Program-made: the position numbers and the translations under genes
Notes under the pieces: generated by a model
Told to the model about the DNA's origin: nothing
Database searches by the model: none
The model's input: only the letters and a program-made list of their open reading frames with translations
NCBI GenBank assembly: GCA_040235415.1
Contig: JBECKR010000150.1
Span: forward strand, 1-7,191
Length of the DNA: 7,191 nt
Direction: 5' to 3'
DNA from: JBECKR01 sp040235415
Lineage (GTDB): Bacteria; Acidobacteriota; Polarisedimenticolia; Polarisedimenticolales; Polarisedimenticolaceae
In this document: piece by piece, positions 1 to 6,124 of the stretch
Numbering within the stretch: the first letter of the stretch is position 1
How the letters are laid out: each line of letters begins with the position of its first letter

Positions 1-152
1 GGCAGCGGTCCCGAGGGCCGGATCGTGTCCTGATCCGCCTTGCCGCCCGAGCGGTACAGCCCGTACAGCAGCACGAGGACGAGCCACACGCCGAGGAACG
101 CCCAGGCGTCGCGCGCGTTCAGGAGCCAGCCCAACGTCTCGGTGCCGTGCAT
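1..152 (-). CDS. Small single-pass membrane protein in the lexA operon, cut by the left edge
   Basis: Fifty codons are visible from ATG at 152-150 and the frame is still open at base 1, so the C-terminus is missing. The start is supported by GAGGAG at 159-164 with a 6-base spacer. The gene begins 17 bp after the lexA stop on the same strand, which suggests one transcript. The product opens with MHGTETLGWLLNARDAWAF, then has one hydrophobic helix at about residues 18-33 rich in Leu, Val and Trp, followed by YRSGGKADQD, which is charged and polar. This is the pattern of an inner-membrane protein with one TM segment and the tail probably in the cytoplasm. I do not recognise the family. Two guesses are a lexA-linked small division inhibitor (compare Caulobacter SidA, or the lexA-sulA operon of Pseudomonas) and a CcoQ/FixQ-like oxidase subunit, which also has one N-terminal TM. 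The sequence decides neither. The gene call is fairly sure; the function is unknown. Confidence 0.75.
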   Translation of the reverse strand, partial: MHGTETLGWLLNARDAWAFLGVWLVLVLLYGLYRSGGKADQDTIRPSGPL

Positions 153-169
153 CGTCGTCTCCTCGGGAA

Positions 170-778
170 TCAGTAGCGCCGGATGAGGCCGATCACGACC
201 CCCTGCACCCGAACGCGCCCCGCCGGGACCCGGATCGGCTGCATGCGCTCGTTCGCCGGCTGCAGCCGGACGATCGCGTCTTCCTGGTAGAAGCGTTTCA
301 GCGTCGCGTCGGCGCCGTCGATCAACGCCACGACGGTCTCGCCGTTGCGCGCCACGGCGCGCTCCTCGACGACCACGAGGTCGCCGTCGCGGATCTGCTC
401 GTCGATCATCGAGTCGCCCTGCACGCGGAGGACGTAGGTGCCGCCGACGCGTCCCTGCACCATGTCGCGCGGAACCGCGAACGTCTCGGCCGTCGCGACC
501 GCCTCGAGCGGCTGGCCGGCGGCGATGACGCCCATCAACGGGAGCGCCACCGCCGCGGTGTCCTGCTCGCGATCGACGACCTCGATCGAGCGGTTCTGAT
601 TCCACACGCGCCGGGCGTAGCCCTTGTCCACGAGGTGCGTGACGTGCTTGTGCACCGTCGCCACGGAGCTCAGGCCGAGCGCCCCCCCGATCTCCTCGAG
701 GCTCGGGGAGTATCCGTTGTCGCGGATGAACCCCCGGATGACGTCGAGGACCTCGCGCTGCCGCCGAGTGAGAGCCAT
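170..778 (-). CDS. lexA: LexA, SOS-response repressor and self-cleaving protease
   Basis: This is a full-length LexA of 202 residues, the usual family size. It represses DNA-damage genes and cleaves itself when RecA filaments form. The N-terminal winged helix-turn-helix spans about residues 1-66 (TRRQREVLDVI, SPSLEEIGGALGLSS, then a recognition helix around VATVHKHVTHLVDKGY). The cleavage site is Ala87-Gly88 in VIAAGQP. The S24-type protease domain follows, with the nucleophile Ser123 in RVQGDSM and the general base Lys161 in ATLKRF. The DGDLVVV and VQGVVIGLIRRY strands are typical. All key residues are present, so it should be inducible. The ATG at 778 is preceded by GGAGGT at 784-789 with a 5-base spacer. 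The recognition helix looks more like the Gram-positive type (SS-x-TVHxHV) than the E. coli type, so an E. coli CTGT-N8-ACAG box is not expected and none was seen. It lies 65 bp after the HEAT lipoprotein gene, with its own likely promoter between them, and is followed closely by a small membrane protein gene. Confidence 0.97.
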   Translation of the reverse strand: MALTRRQREVLDVIRGFIRDNGYSPSLEEIGGALGLSSVATVHKHVTHLVDKGYARRVWNQNRSIEVVDREQDTAAVALPLMGVIAAGQPLEAVATAETFAVPRDMVQGRVGGTYVLRVQGDSMIDEQIRDGDLVVVEERAVARNGETVVALIDGADATLKRFYQEDAIVRLQPANERMQPIRVPAGRVRVQGVVIGLIRRY

Positions 779-796
779 GGGCCACCTCCCCGGGGA

Positions 797-825
797 AGGC
801 TAGGCGAACGTCCCACGAAAATCAA
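797..825 (-). promoter_or_regulatory. Probable sigma70-type promoter of lexA
   Basis: On the minus strand, TTGATT (820-825) is a good -35 element (4 of 6 to TTGACA). It is followed by a 17-base spacer and TAGCCT (797-802), a weaker -10 (3 of 6). Transcription would begin near 790, giving a leader of about 12 bases that still contains the GGAGGT ribosome site. The weak -10 is common in GC-rich genomes. The promoter is inferred from spacing and position only. Confidence 0.45.
806..820 (-). promoter_or_regulatory. Candidate LexA operator, direct repeat TTTC-N7-GTTC
   Basis: On the minus strand this reads TTTCGTGGGACGTTC, two tetramers 11 bp apart. That is one mismatch from GTTC-N7-GTTC, the direct-repeat LexA box known from Alphaproteobacteria. 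It lies almost wholly within the 17-base spacer of the lexA promoter, where bound repressor would block RNA polymerase, as expected for LexA autoregulation. Against it: an eight-base degenerate match is not rare, and this LexA does not look alphaproteobacterial. Confidence 0.35.
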
Positions 826-843
826 GCCCTTTCCGGGATCGCG

Positions 844-2097
844 TCAGCCCTTCGCCTTCGGCGAGGTGCGATCCGCGATCTCGAGGATCGCGTTGGCCGC
901 CGCGATCTTGACGTACGGGTTGTCGTTTTCGAGCATCGGGCGGAGCGTCTCGAGCACCGACGCGTCCGCGAACGCGCCGAGCGCCTCGGTCGCGATCGTC
1001 GAAACCTCGTAGTCCGCGTCCTTCGCGCGCTCGACGAAGAACGCCTGCAGCTCCGGCCCGCCGTGCTCCCGAAGCGCCCGGATCGCGGTGACGCGGACGT
1101 TCTTGTCCGAGTCGGTCGCGAGCTTCTCGAGCATTCCGTGGACCTCCGGATCGGTCAGCGGCGCGAGCTGCTCCGCGAGATTGACGCGTACCGTGACGTC
1201 CTCGGAATCGAGCAGCGGCTGCAGCTTGGCGAGGGCGCCTTCCTTGTCGCCGAGCTTCCACAGCGCGGCCCCGATGTAGACCTCGGCCAGCGGCTCGTCG
1301 AGCTTCAAGGAGGTCAGGGTCTGCAGGGCCTTCTCCCCGCCCATCTGGCCGAGCGCCTCGATCGTGGCGAACACCAGGCCTTGCGTGTTCGTGAACGGCA
1401 CGACCTTGTCGACCATCTCCGGATCCGCGCACTTGCCGATGCCCGCGATCGCCTCCTTGCGCCGCGCGCCGTGCTCGCGCTCGAGCCCCTGCAGCAGCAT
1501 CTGCTTCGCCCACGGCGTGCAGATCTCCCCGAGCACGGCGTACGCCATGTCGCGGAGGTCCTCGTTCTCGCCCGCGATCCGATTGGACAGCAGCTTCCGG
1601 ACCGGCTCGTCCTCGCCCGCCTTCGCCAGGAACACGAGGATCTCCGGGCTCGGATTGGCCGCCGGGTCGTCGAGCTGGGCGGCGAGCCAGCTCTTGGCGT
1701 CCTCGTCGCCGGTCTTCGCGAGCGCGAGCGCGGCGATCTGCTTCAACGCCCCGCGCTTCTCCTGGTAGGCGGCGCGCAGGGCGTCGATCGCGCCCGGCTC
1801 CGGGCGGTCGACGAGCCCGAGGAGGGCCTGATAGCTGATGTCGTAGCCCCGCTCGGCGGCGCCGTCGATCAGGATCTGGAGCGTCTCCGGCGCGCTCGAG
1901 CGCGCCGCGGTCTGCAGACCGTAGACCTCGAAGCTCTTGTTCTCCTGCATGGTGGTCTTGTAGGTCCCGAGGGCCTTCTCCTTCAGGGCGTTCCGGCCCC
2001 CCGAACAGCCGACCGCCGCCAGGACCGCGATCGCCGCCACGGCGCCGACGGCGTACGCCGACCGGGTCCCGAGCCACCGCACCGTCTCGTGCATCAT
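844..2097 (-). CDS. HEAT-repeat lipoprotein
   Basis: The protein has 417 residues from ATG at 2097. A second ATG follows at once at 2094; GGAGG at 2103-2107 is 5 bases from the first and 8 from the second, so either may be used. The open frame continues upstream to 2508, but that part lies over the opposite gene and is discarded. Residues 1-30 form a lipoprotein signal: two Arg, a hydrophobic core (AYAVGAVAAIAVLAAVG), then Cys31 followed by Ser-Gly-Gly. The lipobox AVGC is acceptable though not the commonest form; Ser at +2 would favour the outer membrane by the E. coli rule. From about residue 70 to 410 the protein is a run of roughly 35-residue helical pairs of HEAT/PBS-lyase type, for example VTVRVNLAEQLAPL, NVRVTAIRALREHGG, VSTIATEALGAFAD and YVKIAAANAILEIAD. 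No catalytic motif is visible. HEAT solenoids normally bind partner proteins, so a periplasmic scaffold or assembly role is inferred. It is divergent from a second HEAT-repeat gene. Confidence 0.88.
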   Translation of the reverse strand: MMHETVRWLGTRSAYAVGAVAAIAVLAAVGCSGGRNALKEKALGTYKTTMQENKSFEVYGLQTAARSSAPETLQILIDGAAERGYDISYQALLGLVDRPEPGAIDALRAAYQEKRGALKQIAALALAKTGDEDAKSWLAAQLDDPAANPSPEILVFLAKAGEDEPVRKLLSNRIAGENEDLRDMAYAVLGEICTPWAKQMLLQGLEREHGARRKEAIAGIGKCADPEMVDKVVPFTNTQGLVFATIEALGQMGGEKALQTLTSLKLDEPLAEVYIGAALWKLGDKEGALAKLQPLLDSEDVTVRVNLAEQLAPLTDPEVHGMLEKLATDSDKNVRVTAIRALREHGGPELQAFFVERAKDADYEVSTIATEALGAFADASVLETLRPMLENDNPYVKIAAANAILEIADRTSPKAKG

Positions 2098-2140
2098 GGA
2101 AACCTCCGCTCCCGCGTCGCGAGCCGGGGCGCGGTCCGCT

Positions 2141-2169
2141 TTGCCGGCCGCGCCCGCGGGCGGTATATA
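2141..2169 (+). promoter_or_regulatory. Probable sigma70-type promoter for the larger HEAT-repeat gene
   Basis: TTGCCG (2141-2146), 17 bases, then TATATA (2164-2169), within TATATAGT, stand out in very GC-rich DNA. Transcription would begin near 2176, about 30 bases before the TTG start. TATATA is its own reverse complement, so it could also serve the divergent lipoprotein gene, but no convincing -35 was found on the minus strand at 17-18 bases (that position reads CGGGGG). How the lipoprotein gene is transcribed remains unclear. Confidence 0.5.
2151..2162. promoter_or_regulatory. 12-bp perfect palindrome in a promoter spacer, candidate operator
   Basis: CGCCCGCGGGCG is a perfect inverted repeat lying wholly between the -35 and -10 elements of the divergent region, one base before TATATA. 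Position suggests a repressor site able to act on both HEAT genes. In DNA this rich in G and C, such palindromes arise easily by chance, so confidence is low. Confidence 0.25.
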
Positions 2170-2171
2170 GT

Positions 2172-2191
2172 GGGGGGTCTCGTCCGCCCCC
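2172..2191 (+). other. GC hairpin in the leader of the larger HEAT-repeat gene
   Basis: A G-run (2172-2177) can pair with a C-run (2187-2191) around a 9- to 10-base loop. The 3' arm ends directly against the GGAGG ribosome site at 2192-2196. No U-tract follows, so it is not a terminator. It could affect initiation at the TTG start, or it could simply reflect composition. Confidence 0.25.
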
Positions 2192-2206
2192 GGAGGAAAA
2201 CCACGC

Positions 2207-4204
2207 TTGAGGCTCGCAAGGATAGGAATTCTCGCGCTTTCCATCAACCTCGTTTGTTCCCCGTTCGGGGTCACAAACGAACCCGCCGGAGACACCGCCG
2301 CCGAGCTCGTCGCGCACGAGCGTCTGCGCGCGGCGGTCGAGGACGCGTTCGGCGCGTACGTCTCGCCGTCGCCCGATCGCGCCCTCGATCCCGACCTCAT
2401 GATCGAGTCGTCGGATCGGCTGGTCGCGCTCGGTCCGGACGTCCTGCCGTTCCTCGAGTTCGAGCTCAAGAGCGACGAGACGCGCGCGTACTTCCTTGCC
2501 GTGTTCACGCTCGGGCGGATGCCGGGCGAGGCCGCCGCGGCGCTGCTGCGCGGCGCGGCGGAGGCCCGAGCCGGGCGCGCCGACGAGCGGTTCGTGAAGG
2601 AGCGGATGTGGGCGTGCTACGGCCTCGCGCTGCAGGGCCGCGTCGAGGCGATCGAGCGACTCGCGAGCGGCGACCCGTTCGCCGGCATGGTCGACTTCTT
2701 CCGCGATACCTCCGCGCTGCGGGTCGCGACCTACGTTCTTGGAGACGCCGCGGTCCCGACGCTGCTCGATCTCCGCGCGCGGTTCGACACCGCGAGCCCC
2801 GCGGACCGGCTCCGGCTGCTCTACGTCGTCAACGCGCTGGCTCCCGTCGCGAGCGCGGAGAACCTGCCTGCGGTCCGCCCGCTGCTCGACCACAAGGAGT
2901 GGAGGATCCGCCGCGAGGCGGCCGGCGTGCTCGGCCACGTCGACGTCCCCGCCTCGCTCGACCTCCTGTTCGAGCGGCTCGCCGCGGACCCCGACGCGAG
3001 GGTTCGCGCCTCGATCGCCGCGGCGATCGAGGGGCTGCGTCCGACCGACCGGTTCGAGGCGATCCTCGCCGCTCTCGAGGTCCAGACCGATTCGTACGTC
3101 CGCGGCTGCCTGTACCGCGTCCTGGCGGCCTCGGGCGATCCGCGCGCGCTGGAAGGGCTCCGGGCGCATTGGGGCCGCGCCGACGATCTCGATCGGACGT
3201 GGCTCGTCGACGCGGTCGGCACGCTCCCCGGCAACGGCGGGCTGAACCTGCTGCGCGAGGCGGTGCGGGACCGCAGCGTCGAGGTCGCCGTCCACGCGGC
3301 GATGGCGCTGGCCCGAAACGGGTCTCCCGGCGCGATCGAGACGCTGCTCGCGCTCGTGAACGATCCCGCGTGGCCGATCGCCGAGACCGCGATCACGCGG
3401 TTGGGTGATCTCGGCGCGCGACGCGCGGCGCCGCGCATCGCCGACGCCCTGATCGAGCGCGAGCTGAAGCAAGCCGCGACCTCGGTCGCGACCCGAACAC
3501 GGGCCCGCGTGATGGGGAGCGCACTCGTCGCGCTCGACTTCTCGACCCCGGCGGAGGACATCCGGCGACTCGTGGCACGCCAGGGCGACCCGGATCTCAA
3601 GACCGAGCTCGCGCACCTCGCCGGCCTGCTGTCCGCGATCGCGGCGAACGGGGACGACGTCGGGGCGTGGTCCGTGGCGGCGACCTCCGACGACGGCGAC
3701 CTCCGCGAGGTCGCCTACCGCCGCCTCGCACGGATCGGTCGAAAGGAGGCGGTCGAGGCGCTCGTCGCCCGGTTCGCGGACGCCTCCGTCCCGGATCGCG
3801 TGTCGATCGTCGAGCGGCTCGGCGCGGTTCGGTCCGAGGGCGCCGCGCCCTTGCTCGAGGCCGCCCTCCTCGACCCCGAGTTCGACACTCCCGAGAACCG
3901 ACCGGTGCGGAGCGCGGCGGCGTGGGCCGCGAAGGAGATCGGCGGCCGCGCGATGCTGGACCTCCTGGATCGGTCGGTCGAGCGCCGAGGCGGTCGCGAC
4001 CCCTACGTCGTGACGTACCTCGCGGCGGCACGCGGCGCCGCCGGGGCGGAGCTCATCCGCCGGCTGCGGCCGGTGCGGTTCGGTCTGCCGTCGATGGAGC
4101 GAGGGGTCGAGCAGGAGGAGCTCGACCGCCTGGCGCGCGATCTCGCCGCCGGTCGGGCGGTCGACCGTCTCGACCGCCCGCCCGACGACCTCCACCGCCA
4201 CTGA
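2207..4204 (+). CDS. Large HEAT-repeat protein, probably exported or membrane-anchored
   Basis: The protein has 665 residues. The start is TTG at 2207, with GGAGG at 2192-2196 ten bases upstream; the next in-frame ATG lies about 190 bases further and would remove the hydrophobic N-terminus, so TTG is preferred. Residues 2-16 (RLARIGILALSINLV) look like a signal peptide or short anchor. Cys17 follows Val, which does not fit a lipobox, and no clear signal peptidase I site is seen. Almost all of residues 65-620 is HEAT/PBS-lyase type helical repeat, for example WRIRREAAGVLGHVDVPASL (about 232-251), ARVRASIAAAIEGL, VEVAVHAAMALARNGSPGAI, WPIAETAITRLGDLGARRA, LREVAYRRLARIGRKEAVEA and VRSAAAWAAKEIGGRAML. 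The C-terminus is polar and charged. No enzyme motif is seen. It is divergent from the HEAT lipoprotein gene (109 bp apart), and the two may cooperate. A scaffold role is inferred from fold alone; the partner is unknown. Confidence 0.88.
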   Translation: MRLARIGILALSINLVCSPFGVTNEPAGDTAAELVAHERLRAAVEDAFGAYVSPSPDRALDPDLMIESSDRLVALGPDVLPFLEFELKSDETRAYFLAVFTLGRMPGEAAAALLRGAAEARAGRADERFVKERMWACYGLALQGRVEAIERLASGDPFAGMVDFFRDTSALRVATYVLGDAAVPTLLDLRARFDTASPADRLRLLYVVNALAPVASAENLPAVRPLLDHKEWRIRREAAGVLGHVDVPASLDLLFERLAADPDARVRASIAAAIEGLRPTDRFEAILAALEVQTDSYVRGCLYRVLAASGDPRALEGLRAHWGRADDLDRTWLVDAVGTLPGNGGLNLLREAVRDRSVEVAVHAAMALARNGSPGAIETLLALVNDPAWPIAETAITRLGDLGARRAAPRIADALIERELKQAATSVATRTRARVMGSALVALDFSTPAEDIRRLVARQGDPDLKTELAHLAGLLSAIAANGDDVGAWSVAATSDDGDLREVAYRRLARIGRKEAVEALVARFADASVPDRVSIVERLGAVRSEGAAPLLEAALLDPEFDTPENRPVRSAAAWAAKEIGGRAMLDLLDRSVERRGGRDPYVVTYLAAARGAAGAELIRRLRPVRFGLPSMERGVEQEELDRLARDLAAGRAVDRLDRPPDDLHRH

Positions 4205-4207
4205 GCC

Positions 4208-6016
4208 TCAGGCGATCGCGGCTTCCGGGATCTCGGCGCCGATCGGCTGCTCGCCGAACTCGCCGGCCTGATAGGCGCGGTTGAACGCCTCGACGACCTT
4301 CTCGTCGAACCCGACTCCCTTGAGCTCGTTGATGCGCGCCACGGCGTCCGCGAAGGTGAACGCGCGCTGGTAGGGCCGATGGGTCGTCATGGCGTCGAAC
4401 GTGTCGGCGACGGCGATGATGCGAGCCATGAGCGGGATCGCCTCGCCGTCGAGCCCGTCGGGATACCCGCGGCCGTTCCAGCGCTCGTGATGCGAGCGCA
4501 ACCCCGGGATGACGTCGCGCATCTGGCGGATGGGCGCCATGATCTCGGCGCCGCGCACCGGATGGGTCTTCATGACCGCGAACTCCTCGGCGGTGAGCGC
4601 ACCCGGCTTCTTCAGGATCGAGTCGTCGATGCCGATCTTGCCGATGTCGTGCAGGACCGACGCGACGTGGATCCGTTCGATCTCGCCGCGGGACAGGCCC
4701 ATCGCGCGGGCGAGGATCACTGAGTAGCGGTTGACGCGCACGGAGTGCCCGCGGGTGTACGGGTCCTTGGCGTCGATCGCGTTCGCGAGCACGCGGATCG
4801 TGCTCAGGAACAGCTCGCTGTTCTCCTGCGCCGCACGCCTCAGGCGATCGATGTGCCCGCGGATCTCGTCGGCCATGGAGTTGAAGGTGTCCGCGAGCTC
4901 GCCGATCTCGTTGCGGGAGCGGACGTCGACGCGGGCTCGGAAGTCCCCGGCCGCGAACGCCCGCGACGCGGCGACGAGTCGGCCGATCGGGTTCGACAGC
5001 GACCGCGCGAACCCGATCGCGATCAGGATCGCGACGCCGAGCGCGCCCAGCGCCCAGGACATCGTGCTCTCGATCGCCGTGCGCACGGGGAGGTAGACCT
5101 GCTGCTCCTCGGCCTCGACGAAGATGCCCCATCCCTCGCGCGTGACCTCGTAGGAGCCCATGAAGCGACGTTCGACGCCGTCGGTGGACCAGGCGAACGG
5201 CATCGTCTCGCGGGCGCGGCCGCGGCCGGTCATGAAGCGCTGCACGATCGCGGTGTCGCGGACGTCGGTGCCCGGAGGGAGCCGCACCGCGTCGCTGCTC
5301 GCGAAAAGCTCGCCGCGGGGATCCATGGCGAAGATCGTGTGCCCCGTGTTCCTCGTGCCGGTGAGAGCGTCCCACACCGACTGGAAGTCGACCAGTGCCG
5401 ACACCACGCCCTGGAACGAGCCGCGCGCGACGACGGGAGCGGAGAGCAGCACGAGACTGTCGGGGCCCTGGCCGGTCATGACGATCGGTCTCGACAGGAA
5501 CGTGATCGCGCCTCCCTGCGCGCGGTCGCGCTCCATCGCGGCGGCGACGTCGCCGAGCGCGGCGCCGAACAGCTCCTCGATCGCCGGCGGGAGCGACGGC
5601 GTCTCGTCGGAGGTCATCGTCCTCCCCCGGACGTCGGTGAACCGCAGCAGCAGGATCTCGGGGGTGATCGCCTCGTCGACCGCGTGGCGGAACGTGCCGT
5701 GCCGCACGCGGCCGCCGTCGAGCGCCGACGAGCCGAGCGTCTGCGCGATCCCGGAGACGCGATCCCGCAACGACTGCACCCGGATGTCGACCTCGCGGGC
5801 GATCGACGAGGCCAGCAGCAGCTGGTACTCCTGCTGCGCGGTGGTGAGCGCGTCGCGGTTGATGTCGATCAGCTTCCAGGCGACCGTGGCGAGCGGCACG
5901 AGCGCGACGACGACCAACACCGCCAGCAGGGACAGTAAGATCCGTCCCCTCCGACGGCGCACCGGCGTCTCGGACGCCTCCCCCGGCACCCGGCCTCGAT
6001 CGCGTCGAACTCTCAC
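4208..6016 (-). CDS. Membrane sensor with HAMP and HD-GYP domains (cyclic-di-GMP phosphodiesterase)
   Basis: The protein has 602 residues from GTG at 6016. TM1 is at about 25-47 and TM2 at about 318-338. Between them is a periplasmic sensor region of about 270 residues that looks like dCache (for example FVEAEEQQVYLP before TM2); its ligand cannot be told. HAMP follows at about 339-391 (NPIGRLVAASRAF, NEIGELADTFNSMADEI). HD-GYP occupies about 400-582, with His424 in GHSVRV, His456-Asp457 in LHDIGKIGID, His485 in HPVRGAEIM, His509-His510 and GYP (517-519) in HHERWNGRGYPDGL, and Asp538 in ADTFDAMT. All hallmark residues are present, so it is probably active and degrades c-di-GMP to pGpG/GMP in the cytoplasm, lowering the signal for biofilm or motility. 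The start is uncertain: 6016 has no ribosome site and lies at the expected transcription start; GTG codons 10 (5989) and 19 (5962) are alternatives with GAGG or GGGGGAGG upstream. It is convergent with the large HEAT gene, 3 bp away. Confidence 0.95.
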   Translation of the reverse strand: MRVRRDRGRVPGEASETPVRRRRGRILLSLLAVLVVVALVPLATVAWKLIDINRDALTTAQQEYQLLLASSIAREVDIRVQSLRDRVSGIAQTLGSSALDGGRVRHGTFRHAVDEAITPEILLLRFTDVRGRTMTSDETPSLPPAIEELFGAALGDVAAAMERDRAQGGAITFLSRPIVMTGQGPDSLVLLSAPVVARGSFQGVVSALVDFQSVWDALTGTRNTGHTIFAMDPRGELFASSDAVRLPPGTDVRDTAIVQRFMTGRGRARETMPFAWSTDGVERRFMGSYEVTREGWGIFVEAEEQQVYLPVRTAIESTMSWALGALGVAILIAIGFARSLSNPIGRLVAASRAFAAGDFRARVDVRSRNEIGELADTFNSMADEIRGHIDRLRRAAQENSELFLSTIRVLANAIDAKDPYTRGHSVRVNRYSVILARAMGLSRGEIERIHVASVLHDIGKIGIDDSILKKPGALTAEEFAVMKTHPVRGAEIMAPIRQMRDVIPGLRSHHERWNGRGYPDGLDGEAIPLMARIIAVADTFDAMTTHRPYQRAFTFADAVARINELKGVGFDEKVVEAFNRAYQAGEFGEQPIGAEIPEAAIA

Positions 6017-6023
6017 CCGGAGA

Positions 6024-6053
6024 AATATATGCTTCGTTGGTATTCCATATCAA
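6024..6053 (-). promoter_or_regulatory. Strong sigma70-type promoter of the HD-GYP gene
   Basis: On the minus strand, TTGATA (6048-6053, 5 of 6 to consensus), an 18-base spacer, then TATATT (6024-6029, 5 of 6). This is the best promoter in the window. Only 7 bases separate the -10 element from GTG at 6016, so the transcript would begin at or next to that codon. Either the mRNA is leaderless or translation starts downstream. Confidence 0.65.
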
Positions 6054-6060
6054 GGATTAC

Positions 6061-6116
6061 CGGAGCGCAGATTTGGAAGGAGGCATCTGCAGGGTTTGCC
6101 GCTCCGCGGGGCCTGC
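6061..6116 (+). other. Nested inverted repeats with a competing hairpin, upstream of waaA
   Basis: Two adjacent perfect six-base arms, CGGAGC (6061-6066) and GCAGAT (6067-6072), find complements at GCTCCG (6101-6106) and ATCTGC (6085-6090). This gives up to 12 base pairs with a 12-base loop and a 10-base bulge on the 3' side. A second hairpin pairs GCAGG (6089-6093) with CCTGC (6112-6116) and CCGC (6099-6102) with GCGG (6106-6109), and is followed by TTTA. The two foldings share bases 6089-6090 and 6101-6106, so they exclude each other. This may be a leader RNA switch, a weak attenuator or protein-binding DNA. It resembles no riboswitch class I can name, and no clear plus-strand promoter was found before 6061. 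Confidence 0.35.
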
Positions 6117-6124
6117 TTTAGACT
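6096..6124 (+). promoter_or_regulatory. Possible promoter of waaA
   Basis: TTGCCG (6096-6101), 17 bases, then TAGACT (6119-6124), each 4 of 6 to consensus. The -35 hexamer is identical to that proposed for the large HEAT gene. Transcription would begin near 6131 and leave a leader of about 50 bases. An alternative pair is TTTAGA (6117-6122) with TATTGA (6141-6146), 18 bases apart. If this promoter is the real one, the inverted repeats at 6061-6116 are mostly DNA elements rather than leader RNA. Confidence 0.25.

Noticed and set aside
815..843. Possible terminator between the HEAT lipoprotein gene and lexA
   Set aside because: Only a 3-bp CCC/GGG stem is available before the T-rich TTGATTTT. 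The T-rich part is better explained as the lexA -35 region.
2098..2508. N-terminal extension of the HEAT lipoprotein frame
   Set aside because: It would bury the lipoprotein signal peptide inside the chain, cross the divergent promoter region and overlap the large HEAT gene. The ATG pair with GGAGG at 2097/2094 is the better start.
1063..3408. Plus-strand open frame of 781 codons
   Set aside because: Antisense to the HEAT lipoprotein and then out of frame with the large HEAT gene. The composition is Arg-rich and low in complexity, and both real genes have ribosome sites and domain patterns.
800..4201. Very long minus-strand open frame of 1133 codons
   Set aside because: It lies in the wrong frame over the HEAT lipoprotein and antisense to the large HEAT gene. 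Its translation is dominated by Arg, Gly, Ala and Asp with no fold-like pattern, as expected from GC-rich shadow frames.
4053..6053. Minus-strand open frame of 666 codons parallel to the HD-GYP gene
   Set aside because: It is the HD-GYP gene read one base out of frame: Arg-rich and without motifs, while the other frame has perfect HAMP and HD-GYP signatures.
6054..6116. Cyclic-di-GMP (GEMM) riboswitch for the neighbouring HD-GYP gene
   Set aside because: On the minus strand GGCAAACC resembles part of GEMM, but the rest of the motif is missing and the HD-GYP promoter lies downstream of it, so it would not be in that mRNA.
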